NCBI RefSeq assembly: GCF_001427875.1
Contig: NZ_LMHK01000005.1
Coordinates: forward strand, 62,001 to 126,000
DNA: 64,000 nucleotides
Source of the DNA: Devosia sp. Root685
Lineage (GTDB): Bacteria > Pseudomonadota > Alphaproteobacteria > Rhizobiales > Devosiaceae
Direction of reading: 5' to 3'
Under the pieces are notes generated by a model. It made no database searches, was not told where the DNA came from, and saw nothing but the letters and a program-made list of their open reading frames with translations. This document shows positions 45,101-52,156 of this stretch, piece by piece; the first letter of the stretch is position 1; every line of letters begins with the position of its first letter. The translations under genes were made by a program, and so were the position numbers.

Positions 45101-45677
45101 GCGCACTATTCAGGTTTGGAACACCTGGCGCACGACGCCCTATTTCCCGGTGGGCACGCCTTGGCTGCTGCGCTTTTTCGATCAGATCCGGTTCTTTCCG
45201 GTGAGCCATGAAGAGCTGATGGAAGCGCGCGCGGCCTTTCCGCATGGCGCCTATCCGCTCCGGATCGAGGAGACGGCGTTCTCCTATGCCGACTATGCCA
45301 AGTCGCTGGCTGACAATGCAGGGTCCATCACCCGTTTCCGGACAAGCCAGCAGGCAGCGTTCAATACCGAGCGGCAGCGCTGGAAGGATGAGGGGCTCGA
45401 TAGCTTCGTCGCCGATGATCTGCCCCCGGAAGGGCAAGACGGCGAGGTGCCGGACGGGTGCTTTGCGATTTCCAGCGCCGTGCCCGGCAATGTCTGGAAG
45501 ATCCTCGTCGAGGAAGGCGCGCAAGTGGCCGCGGGGGATACCGTCGCGATCATCGAGTCCATGAAGATGGAAATCGCCGTTACCGCCCATGCGGCAGGAA
45601 AGGTGCGTGCCGTGCGCGCCGCGCCGGGCCGCGCGGTGCGCGGAGGCGACGTGATCGCGGTGTTGGAAGAAGCCTGA
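42138..45677 (+). CDS. Guanidine carboxylase (urea carboxylase family, biotin-dependent)
   Basis: A 1179-residue multidomain enzyme that uses ATP and bicarbonate to make carboxyguanidine. Biotin carboxylase covers 1-450 (MFKKVLVANRGEIAVRVIR; ATP loop KSTAGGGGIGMQ near 157-168; LEVNTRLQVEHPVTE). KipA-like carboxyltransferase runs about 450-750 (LGLWHVGVPPSGPMDD) and KipI-like about 775-880 (LPGLIDLTPGIRSLQIHY), followed by a urea-carboxylase-specific region. The biotinyl domain has ESMKMEIAV with Lys1143. Annotated as urea carboxylase by homology; guanidine is favoured by riboswitch and neighbours. Confidence 0.92.
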   Translation: MFKKVLVANRGEIAVRVIRTLKRMGIASVAVYSDADRFTPAVAMADEAVRLGPAPAAESYLDVEAVIAACRETGAEAVHPGYGFLSENIGFAQRLAAEGIAFIGPRPEHIEAFGLKHKARELAKANGVPLLPGTDLLSNIEEALAAAETIGYPVMLKSTAGGGGIGMQLCADEKTLSESFASVQRTATASFGDARVYLERFVSDARHVEVQLFGDGQGRVIALGERDCSLQRRNQKVIEETPAPLLSDVVRARLHKAATDLGAAVSYISAGTVEFIYDPQREEFYFLEVNTRLQVEHPVTEAVFGIDLVEWMIRQAAGEDVIGAAGALVPKGAAIEARLYAEKPNANFQPSAGLLTEVIFPESARVDGWIATGTDVTPYYDPMLAKIIVSGPDRASAITALRAALEQSSVSGIETNLGYLRAIAASELLSSGKVATTALRDFAYIADSIDVIVPGAQSSLQELPGRLGLWHVGVPPSGPMDDLSFRHANRLVGNGDETAALELTVSGPTLKFHAEARVALSGARMVAKLDGVPVPHDTAFVVAAGQILSVGTIDGAGQRAYLAVAGGFAAPVVLGSRAAFGLGAFGGHATGTLKAGDALHLARAAQNYVKPAAHPASLARHWDVGVVYGPHGAPDFFQPEDIDDLFAVSYEVHYNSARTGVRLIGPTPRWARTDGGEAGLHPSNLHDNAYAIGAIDFTGDMPIILGPDGPSLGGFVCPAVIARDEQWKMGQFRPGDTIRFYPLARPADPVIATPSLVRPKMETGSAIVGTSDAGPVPVVYRRQGDDNLLVEYGEMTLDIALRLRVHLLMEAVQQAKLPGLIDLTPGIRSLQIHYDSAVLSRTQLLGLLGEIEKTLPAAEDVKIPSRIVHLPLSWNDPQAQLAMQKYQDLVRPNAPWCPDNIEFIRRINGLPDIDAVKNIVFDASYLVLGLGDVYLGAPVATPMDPRHRLVTTKYNPARTWTPENAVGIGGAYMCIYGMEGPGGYQLFGRTIQVWNTWRTTPYFPVGTPWLLRFFDQIRFFPVSHEELMEARAAFPHGAYPLRIEETAFSYADYAKSLADNAGSITRFRTSQQAAFNTERQRWKDEGLDSFVADDLPPEGQDGEVPDGCFAISSAVPGNVWKILVEEGAQVAAGDTVAIIESMKMEIAVTAHAAGKVRAVRAAPGRAVRGGDVIAVLEEA

Positions 45678-45720
45678 TAGCGGCCGAAAACAGCTCCGGC
45701 CTAATTCCTGAGCAGGTGAA

Positions 45721-45758
45721 GACTGTACGCCCAAAAAGCGTGCAGTCTTTTTGTTTTT
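45721..45758 (+). terminator. Terminator of guanidine operon 2
   Basis: GACTGTACGC-CCAAAAA-GCGTGCAGTC, a 10-bp stem with one G-U, followed by TTTTTGTTTTT. It isolates operon 2 from the sigma-54 promoter of operon 3. Confidence 0.9.
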
Positions 45759-45829
45759 GGACTATTCGAGCAGTCATTGAAAGCTGAAATAATCAAGCAA
45801 AATCAAATAATTGAGCTCACGTGGCGCTC

Positions 45830-45846
45830 TGGCATGGAGCTTGCAA
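45830..45846 (+). promoter_or_regulatory. Sigma-54 promoter of guanidine operon 3
   Basis: TGGCATG-GAGC-TTGCAA: -24/-12 elements with consensus spacing and one deviation (T for C in GCATG). Transcription would begin near 45856. Confidence 0.82.
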
Positions 45847-45862
45847 AGCTATCTCCGAGATT

Positions 45863-45974
45863 GGTGGCTAGGGTTCCGGTGCCGGGTGGCATGGCTGGTC
45901 CGAGAGCTGCCACCGTCAGGCGGCTGCCCGGCGGATGCACGGCGGGACAAAAGCCCGGGAGACCTCGTAGCCAG
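45863..45974 (+). promoter_or_regulatory. Guanidine-I riboswitch 3
   Basis: Core CTAGGGTTCCG, GGTCCGAGAG, GCACGGCGGGACAAAAGCCC, GGGAGACCT. P1 is TGGCTA (45865-45870) with TAGCCA (45968-45973), six perfect pairs. Downstream: GCCA/TGGC (45970-45984); GGATTGGCG (45977-45985) with CGTCAATCC (45997-46005); and TCCTTG-TTCAA-CAAGGA (46003-46019), which covers the AAGGAG ribosome site of the next gene. Confidence 0.95.
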
Positions 45975-46027
45975 CTGGATTGGCGCGGATGGTCTTCGTC
46001 AATCCTTGTTCAACAAGGAGCGACTCC

Positions 46028-47590
46028 ATGTCGATTTCAGGACTGCCGGCCTACCGGCAAAGCTATCTGCGTATTGCTGCGGCTGTAGCCATTCTCGTCG
46101 GCGCTTTTGTTGGCAATGGCATGACAGAGGCCCACGCGCAGGAAGTGCTGCGGCTGCCAATCGCCACGGACTTTGATTCCTTTGATCCCGACAATGCCTT
46201 TGAAATGGATGGCCTCGCCGCCATCAACAATGTCTACGAGGGCCTCGTTGAGTATGTCCCCGGCAGCGCCGAAATTCGCGGACTCCTGGCCAAGGACTGG
46301 ACGATTTCCGAGGACGGCCTCACCTACACCTTCAACCTCGTCGAAGGCGCTACCTTCCACGATGGTACGCCATTCAATGCGGAGGCGGTCGTTACCGCGT
46401 TCACGCGTCGCCGTGACAGCGACCTGATCCTCTCCTACTTCCTCTGGAATCTCAAAGCCATCGAGGCCACTGGCGAGAATACCGTGGTCCTGACGCTCGG
46501 CATGCCGCAGCCGTCGCTGCTCGACAGCTTGGCCAGCCCGTGGGGACCGAAGGTCATCAGCCCCACCGCACTTGCCGAACACGCCGGTGAGGACAATGCC
46601 ACGTCCTGGCTCGATACGAATGCGGTTGGCACGGGCCCTTTCACGCTCGCCAGTTTTGATCGCGGGCAGGGCTATTCGTTTGAGCGCTTTGCCGATTACC
46701 ACGGCGAGCCGGCCTTCTTCGACACGATCGAATTGCCGCTTATTCCTGAAGTCAGTCAGCAGGTGCTGAACCTCCAGGCAGAGGAAACCGATGCGGTTCC
46801 GGCAAATTACCCCTGGGCCCAGCTTGCGGCGCTTCCTCCGGGTCTCGAAATCACGTCGGCGCCCAGCACCTCGCTGATCATCGGCTTCGTCAAACCAGAA
46901 TCCCCGCTCAATGAGCCTGAAATCCGCACGGCCTTCCTCACCGCGATCAATCCCGCAGGCTGGGTAGCCGATGCCTATGGCGCCTATGGCCATGCTGCCA
47001 AATCGCTTTACCCCACCATCATGCTCGATCCAGCGACGCCGCTGACTTTCCCGAGCGATGAAGCCGCCGCCAAAGCCACGGTTGCTGCCAAGGGGCCGAT
47101 CACGCTGACCATCGGCATCAGCACCGAAGAGGCAAATTCGCTTGGCCGCGTCGGCGATCTCATGGTTGCCGAACTTGCTGCGATCGGCATCGACGCGACC
47201 ATCACCATCCTGCCTTCCGGCGCCGCTTTCGGCCTTGCTGAAAACCCCAATGGCCCGGATTTTTACATGGGCAAGCTGACGCCCGACGCGCTGCACCCCG
47301 AAAATCAGGCATCCATCTTCTTCACCGAAAAGGCGCCCATCAATTTTTACGGCCGTGCCCTGCCTGAAGCCGATGCGCTGGTCGCCGAGGCCGGCACGCT
47401 GACCGACATTGCTGCCCGCAACGCGCTCTACGAGGAGGCAAGTCGCCTCTATGTCGAAAATGGCCTCTTCATTCCGCTGGTCGAAGTGGATGACGTGGTG
47501 GTGCATCCTGAAGGCCTCGTCGACCTTGGTCTGCGAGCCGCTTATGCGCCGGGAAATATCGACTACGGCTCGGTCCGCTGGGCCGACTGA
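46028..47590 (+). CDS. Family 5 (peptide/nickel-type) ABC substrate-binding protein
   Basis: A 520-residue periplasmic binding protein. The signal region is VAILVGAFVGNGMTEAHAQE. The SBP family 5 body has NVYEGLVEYVPGSAEIRGLL, ISEDGLTYTFNLVEGATFHDGTPFN-type sequence (DGLTYTFNLVEGATFHDG) and late EEASRLYVENGLFIPL. It is the only binding protein in the window that fits the DppBC-like permeases and fused ATPase of operon 1. AAGGAG eight bases before the ATG is under riboswitch control. Confidence 0.92.
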   Translation: MSISGLPAYRQSYLRIAAAVAILVGAFVGNGMTEAHAQEVLRLPIATDFDSFDPDNAFEMDGLAAINNVYEGLVEYVPGSAEIRGLLAKDWTISEDGLTYTFNLVEGATFHDGTPFNAEAVVTAFTRRRDSDLILSYFLWNLKAIEATGENTVVLTLGMPQPSLLDSLASPWGPKVISPTALAEHAGEDNATSWLDTNAVGTGPFTLASFDRGQGYSFERFADYHGEPAFFDTIELPLIPEVSQQVLNLQAEETDAVPANYPWAQLAALPPGLEITSAPSTSLIIGFVKPESPLNEPEIRTAFLTAINPAGWVADAYGAYGHAAKSLYPTIMLDPATPLTFPSDEAAAKATVAAKGPITLTIGISTEEANSLGRVGDLMVAELAAIGIDATITILPSGAAFGLAENPNGPDFYMGKLTPDALHPENQASIFFTEKAPINFYGRALPEADALVAEAGTLTDIAARNALYEEASRLYVENGLFIPLVEVDDVVVHPEGLVDLGLRAAYAPGNIDYGSVRWAD

Positions 47591-47621
47591 GGCCGCACAC
47601 CCGTTTTTCCGGAGCAAATAA

Positions 47622-48608
47622 ATGTCCAATCCGCTTGTTATCGAGCGCGTCGCTCAGGACCGCACGATTGAGCGTGCGCCATTTGAGCCCAAGATGCGCG
47701 TCGCCGAAATCAACGACTATCTGCTGTGCTTTTACGACGGCCGCGACATTGCCGATTATCCCGCCTGGCTGCAGAGCAATATCGACATGCAGCTGGGGGT
47801 CTGCTGCTATGTCATCCATCGCGGCAATACCGCTGTCATCTTCGATACCATGCTCTACAAGGAGCACATCCTTTGGATCGATCGCTATCTCAAGGATATG
47901 GGTATCAAGAACGTCTCGGTCATCAATTCCCACTGGGATTGCGACCATATCGCGGGCAATTTCCTCTACAAGGATCGCGATATCATCAGCACGGCCAAGA
48001 CGCGGCTGAAGATCGAAACCAATGCGGACCTGCTGCGCAGCGGCGAGATCTGGGCCATGGCGGGCGATCCCTATTATCCCGGTATTGATGATCTGGTTCT
48101 CCCCAACCGCACCTTTGACGGGCGGATGGTGCTGCATCTCGACGATATCGAAATCCACCTGATCGAGACTTTTGTTCATCAGCTCGGCCATCTTGTCGCC
48201 TATCTCCCGAAAGATCGCATCCTCCTCGCGGCTGACGCCTGCGAAGACACCGTGCCCTTCAACACCATGGCGATGACGAGCGATCTGACCATCCAGATGC
48301 AGACCTATCGTGAGCTTCTCGCCATTCCGGCCGAGCGGCTCTACCCCTGCCACGGCCGGTTCGAGGTCATCGCCAATGGCGGATATACGCAGGATTTCAC
48401 GGCGGCGATGCTGGATTACAATATCCAGCTCGTCAAACGCATGCACGAGCCCGACTACCTGACGGCGCCACTCGAAAGTTTTATCGGGAAGTGGATTGAT
48501 CGCGGCACACTGGCGCTGCACGAACCCTATCGTTCGCTCCATGCAAACAATGTGGGCCTTATCCGTCGCATCTACGGCTCAAGATCGAAGCCGAACATTT
48601 CTGATTGA
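47622..48608 (+). CDS. MBL-fold metallo-hydrolase
   Basis: A 328-residue metallo-beta-lactamase-fold protein, unrelated at sequence level to the one at 31373 beyond the fold. The metal motif reads His-Trp-Asp-Cys-Asp-His (NSHWDCDHIAGN), with Asp in place of the usual second His. Later His residues (FVHQLGHL), the bridging Asp in LLAADACED, and YPCHGRFE are present. Its 31-base spacing from the binding-protein gene and the shared riboswitch suggest it acts on what that protein imports. Substrate unknown. Confidence 0.82.
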   Translation: MSNPLVIERVAQDRTIERAPFEPKMRVAEINDYLLCFYDGRDIADYPAWLQSNIDMQLGVCCYVIHRGNTAVIFDTMLYKEHILWIDRYLKDMGIKNVSVINSHWDCDHIAGNFLYKDRDIISTAKTRLKIETNADLLRSGEIWAMAGDPYYPGIDDLVLPNRTFDGRMVLHLDDIEIHLIETFVHQLGHLVAYLPKDRILLAADACEDTVPFNTMAMTSDLTIQMQTYRELLAIPAERLYPCHGRFEVIANGGYTQDFTAAMLDYNIQLVKRMHEPDYLTAPLESFIGKWIDRGTLALHEPYRSLHANNVGLIRRIYGSRSKPNISD

Positions 48609-48659
48609 AGCTGGCCGGGGTAAACGGCGGCTGTCTCAAGTGCGAGTGACGCGAATGCC

Positions 48660-49664
48660 CTAGGCAAGGACGAAGGCTGTCGCGGTGGCGAGGAGGAGGA
48701 GCGCTGTGATCGACAAAAATCCGGTGGCCAGCACGCGGCCGCCGGAGGCGATGATGGCGCGCAGGTTGACCGAAAGGCCGAGGGCGGCCATCGAGATGAG
48801 GGTGAGGTGGGTTGAGGCGCTTTGGAGGAGCGGGAGAGCCGGCTCGGGCACGAGGCCGGCTGATCTGGCACCCATCATGGCGAGAAACCCGATGATGAAC
48901 CAGGGCAGAAGCATGAAGAGCGGCGGCGCACTGCCCGCCCGGTTTTTCTGCATCAGGCCGAGGGTGAGCACGACAGGGCCGAGCATCAGGACGCGGATCA
49001 GTTTGACCAGCGTACCGATCTGAGTGCTCATTACCCCGACCGGTACGGTGGCGGCGAGGACCTGCGGCACGGCATAGACGCTGAGGCCGGCGATAACGCC
49101 ATATTGCCATTGGCTGAGGCCGAGCAGTCCAAACCCCAGCGGCAGCAGCAGGACGACGAGCACGCCGAGCGCCGCGGTAAAGGCGATGGAAGCGGCAACG
49201 TCCTCTGCCTGCGCCTCGATGACGGGCGCCGTCGCCATGATGGCCGAATTGCCGCAGATTGAATTGCCGCAGGCAACAAGAGTGGCAAGGCGCGCGTCAA
49301 GGCCCAAAGCGCGGCCGATACCGTAGCTGGCCGCCAGGGCGAGCATGACGACCAGCACCACGGCAGCGACCACCAGTGGGCCGATCTGCAACACGGCGCC
49401 GGCGCTGATCGTGCCGCCGAGGAGGACAATGGCCACTTCGAGCACGGTTTTGGCCGCAAACTGCACGCCGGCGCGGAAAGGCGCGGCAAGCCCGAAAAGG
49501 CTGTGCACGGCGATCCCGGCCATGATGGCCATCACGAGCCCGTCGAACATCACCCAGCCGAGGAAATGCCGCTGCAGCCATTCGGCAGCAAGCGCCAGCA
49601 CGGTGATGCCACTGGCAAGGCCTAGGCCGGGAACGAGGTGCCGAAACGGCGGCAGCGATAGCAT
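48660..49664 (-). CDS. YeiH-family (UPF0324) putative sulfate exporter
   Basis: A 334-residue protein with about ten membrane helices and the family blocks LEVAIVLLGGTISAGAVLQI, LVACGNSICGNSAIMATAPV and GVMSTQIGTLVKLIRVLMLG. Members are annotated as putative sulfate exporters, with weak experimental support. The start at 49664 follows TTGGAGC; an upstream in-frame start at 49706 is less likely. It is divergent from a LysR gene, the usual yeiE/yeiH-like pairing. Confidence 0.88.
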   Translation of the reverse strand: MLSLPPFRHLVPGLGLASGITVLALAAEWLQRHFLGWVMFDGLVMAIMAGIAVHSLFGLAAPFRAGVQFAAKTVLEVAIVLLGGTISAGAVLQIGPLVVAAVVLVVMLALAASYGIGRALGLDARLATLVACGNSICGNSAIMATAPVIEAQAEDVAASIAFTAALGVLVVLLLPLGFGLLGLSQWQYGVIAGLSVYAVPQVLAATVPVGVMSTQIGTLVKLIRVLMLGPVVLTLGLMQKNRAGSAPPLFMLLPWFIIGFLAMMGARSAGLVPEPALPLLQSASTHLTLISMAALGLSVNLRAIIASGGRVLATGFLSITALLLLATATAFVLA

Positions 49665-49718
49665 GGTTTGCTCCAATAGGGATGCATTGGAGGATGAAGC
49701 TTGCATTCGTTAGATTCC

Positions 49719-49747
49719 ATCGCATAATTATGCATGTTTCATGCGAT
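49719..49747. promoter_or_regulatory. Likely LysR operator between yeiH-type and lysR genes
   Basis: In the 98-base divergent spacer, ATCGCAT (49719-49725) and ATGCGAT (49741-49747) form an inverted repeat. Nested in it is a perfect 12-base palindrome GCATAATTATGC (49722-49733), a good T-N11-A type LysR site. Confidence 0.65.
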
Positions 49748-49762
49748 ATTTTCGGATAGATC

Positions 49763-50629
49763 GTGACCATCGAGCAATTGGCGATCTTCATCGCCGTGGC
49801 GGAACGGCAGCACCTGACGCAGGGCGCGGCCGCGGTCGGGCTGACGCCGTCGGCGGCCAGCGCGGCGATCAAGGCGCTGGAAACCGTGCACGCGGTGCGC
49901 CTCTTTGACCGCGTCGGCCGGCGCATCGAACTGACGCGAGACGGCATGGCGTTTCTCGAAGAGGCGCGGCAGACCATTGCCCGCATCCGGCAGGCCGAAC
50001 AGGCGCTCGACGATCTCGGCGGCCTCAAGCGCGGCACGCTCGACGTCATGGCGAGCCAGACGGTGGCGAACTACTGGCTGCCCGCGCGCCTTCTCGCCTT
50101 CGCCTCGGCCTATCCGGGGATCACGGTCAATTTCGCGGCGGCCAATACCAATGAAGTGGCCGAGGCGGTGATGTCAGGCGCGGCCGAATTGGGGATCGTC
50201 GAGGGTCATGTCGATGTTCCGGCGCTCGCCAGCCGTGCCATTTTCAGGGATCGGCTGGTGGCCGTTTGCGCGCCGGCCTACGCTCTCGCCCGGCCACGCT
50301 TTTCCGATTATCGCTGGATCATGCGCGAACCCGGCTCGGGGACACGGGCGGAATTCGAGGCGGGGCTCGTGACGCTGGGTGTCGATCCAGCGAGCCTCGA
50401 CGTGGCGCTGGCGCTGCCGACCAATGAGGCGGTGCTCAATGCCGTTCTCAAGAGCGATTGCGCCGCGGCTTTGTCCGAAATGGTGGTGGCGCCCTTTGTG
50501 GCGGCGGGGCGGCTGTCGATCCTGCCTTTTGAATTGCCACAGCGCGATTTTAGCCTGCTCTATCATCGCGAACGCCGCCCCTCGGCGACCGTGAAGGCGT
50601 TTCGCGATTTGTATCTTTTGGAGGGCTAG
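49763..50629 (+). CDS. LysR-family transcriptional regulator
   Basis: A 288-residue regulator with an N-terminal HTH (MTIEQLAIFIAVAERQHLTQ; LTPSAASAAIKALE; FDRVGRRIELTRDG) and a LysR effector domain (RGTLDVMASQTVANYWLP). It resembles the CysB/CbbR-like regulators paired with YeiH exporters. The start is GTG at 49763. Expected to control the divergent exporter and itself through the palindrome in between. Confidence 0.93.
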   Translation: MTIEQLAIFIAVAERQHLTQGAAAVGLTPSAASAAIKALETVHAVRLFDRVGRRIELTRDGMAFLEEARQTIARIRQAEQALDDLGGLKRGTLDVMASQTVANYWLPARLLAFASAYPGITVNFAAANTNEVAEAVMSGAAELGIVEGHVDVPALASRAIFRDRLVAVCAPAYALARPRFSDYRWIMREPGSGTRAEFEAGLVTLGVDPASLDVALALPTNEAVLNAVLKSDCAAALSEMVVAPFVAAGRLSILPFELPQRDFSLLYHRERRPSATVKAFRDLYLLEG

Positions 50630-50632
50630 AGC

Positions 50633-51025
50633 ATGGAGGAGAGTGCCGGCGGGTGTCTCTGTGGGGCTGTGCGGTTTGTGGCGAAAGGGCAGCCGTTCCG
50701 GGTCGGGATTTGCCACTGCATGGACTGCCGCAAGCATCATGGCGCGCTGTTTCATGCCTCGGCCATTTTTCCGCAAACGGCCGTGACCGTTTCGGGGGAG
50801 GTGCGTGATTATGCCGGGCGCTGTTTCTGCCCGCATTGCGGCTCCTCGGTGTTTTCGCGCAGTGGCGGCGAGGTGGAGATCAATCTCGGCGCGCTCGATG
50901 CGCCGGATCGGTGGAGGCCCAGCTATGAGCTTTGGACCATTCGCCGCGAAGCCTGGCTGCCGCCCTTTCCGCTCGACCGCCACTATGAGCGCGATCGGAC
51001 GAGCGCGAGCCGGACGGAAGACTAG
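50633..51025 (+). CDS. GFA-family (CENP-V/GFA domain) zinc protein
   Basis: A 130-residue protein with zinc-binding cysteines in the GFA arrangement: CLCGAVRF near the N-terminus, CHCMDCRKHHGALFHASAIF, and CFCPHCGSSVF. The family is named for glutathione-dependent formaldehyde-activating enzyme, but most members have no proven activity. It starts three bases after the lysR stop, so the two are cotranscribed. Confidence 0.87.
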   Translation: MEESAGGCLCGAVRFVAKGQPFRVGICHCMDCRKHHGALFHASAIFPQTAVTVSGEVRDYAGRCFCPHCGSSVFSRSGGEVEINLGALDAPDRWRPSYELWTIRREAWLPPFPLDRHYERDRTSASRTED

Positions 51026-51102
51026 CGGGGCGCGGAAAAGCTAAAAGTTGACCTTTTGCCGCAATTCCTGTTCGGTGCGCGCCATGGCGGGGAGGGGCCA
51101 AA

Positions 51103-52050
51103 ATGCTGAGCTTTTCGACCGATGACGTGGACCCGCGGGACCGCTTCGAGCAATGGCGCGAGGTGCGGAGCAAGGGCCTGTTCGGCGTTACGATCGAACT
51201 GCCGGCCGAGCGTCGTGCCGCCTTTTCCGGGTCCTTCCACGCCGAAAAATTCGGCACGGCCGTGGTCTCGGAAATGACGGCCTCGTCCTATGTCATTCGC
51301 CGCACCGAGGCCGATATTGCGCGCATTGAAGGCAATAGCCTTTGCATCGGGTTGCAGGTGCGCGGGCCGGGGCGGCTCGATACCGGCCTGGGGCGCAGCG
51401 AGACGATTGCCAATGGCGACATGATCATCAATCATTCCGACCTGCCCTATGACGGAACGCCATCGACCAATGGCGGCTTCCACTTTCGCATGCTGAAAAT
51501 ACCGGTCGGCGACGCGCTGACCCTGGGGCGGTCCATTTCCGATCTTGCTGCGGCCAAGCCCATGGAGGGGACGAGAACGCTGCGCCCGCTACGCGCCTTG
51601 CTCGATGTCCTGACCACTGACAAGCGGGCTACGGCGGATCCAGAGCGCGATATTGTCCATATTGTCCGGCTTGGGCTCGCTGCGCGCGGGCGGCTGGCCG
51701 AAAGCCTGCCCGAGGTACGCAGCGCCATAAGGGCGGGTCTGCGCTATCTCGCCCTCGATATCATGGCGGCCCAGTATCACCAGATCGACCTGACCCCGGC
51801 GCTCGTCGCCCGCAGCCTGGGCCTCTCGGTGCGGCACCTGCATCTGCTGTTCGAGGACGCCGAACATACGTTCAGCCGCACGCTGGTGCTCATGCGCGTC
51901 GCGGAGGCGCGCCGCCTTTTCCTGGCGCAGCCGCAGTTGAGCGTGTCGCAGGTGGCCTATGCCTGCGGCTTTGAAAGCATTGCCACCTTCTATCGCGTCT
52001 TCCGCAGCGTCTATGACATGGCCCCGGGCGATGCGCGGCAGTTGAGCTAA
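51103..52050 (+). CDS. AraC-family transcriptional regulator
   Basis: A 315-residue regulator of the AraC-binding-domain-like (AraC_binding_2) type: residues 1-200 hold the sensor domain, and about 215-315 hold two HTH motifs (LTPALVARSLGLSVRHLHLL; LSVSQVAYACGFESIATFYR) ending FRSVYDMAPGDARQL. No ligand can be inferred. No obvious operon partner; GFA gene 77 bases upstream and MarR gene 106 bases downstream, same strand. Confidence 0.9.
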   Translation: MLSFSTDDVDPRDRFEQWREVRSKGLFGVTIELPAERRAAFSGSFHAEKFGTAVVSEMTASSYVIRRTEADIARIEGNSLCIGLQVRGPGRLDTGLGRSETIANGDMIINHSDLPYDGTPSTNGGFHFRMLKIPVGDALTLGRSISDLAAAKPMEGTRTLRPLRALLDVLTTDKRATADPERDIVHIVRLGLAARGRLAESLPEVRSAIRAGLRYLALDIMAAQYHQIDLTPALVARSLGLSVRHLHLLFEDAEHTFSRTLVLMRVAEARRLFLAQPQLSVSQVAYACGFESIATFYRVFRSVYDMAPGDARQLS

Positions 52051-52111
52051 AAATCCCGCGCTCCTCGCTGCCTGCCTGTGGTTCGCTTCATGGGCTTGCC
52101 AGCGGTTTCGC

Positions 52112-52145
52112 CGACAAATATCTTTACCATCAAGATTCTTTGTCG
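52112..52145. promoter_or_regulatory. Nested palindrome upstream of the MarR-gcd genes
   Basis: CGACAAA (52112-52118) is mirrored by TTTGTCG (52139-52145), and inside it ATCTT by AAGAT, giving a 34-base two-layer inverted repeat that ends 11 bases before the MarR start. Good candidate for a MarR operator controlling marR and the glucose dehydrogenase gene. Confidence 0.65.
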
Positions 52146-52156
52146 TGGGGATAGTG

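Noticed and set aside
42138-45677. True urea carboxylase of a urea amidolyase pathway
   Set aside because: The DUF1989 pair, absent need for it in urea use, and three guanidine riboswitches favour guanidine as substrate; urea remains possible as a side substrate.
31150-45974. ykkC RNAs as ppGpp or PRPP sensors (subtype 2)
   Set aside because: All three precede guanidine-type carboxylase, deiminase, AtzF or associated transport genes, not branched-chain amino acid or purine genes; subtype 1 fits.
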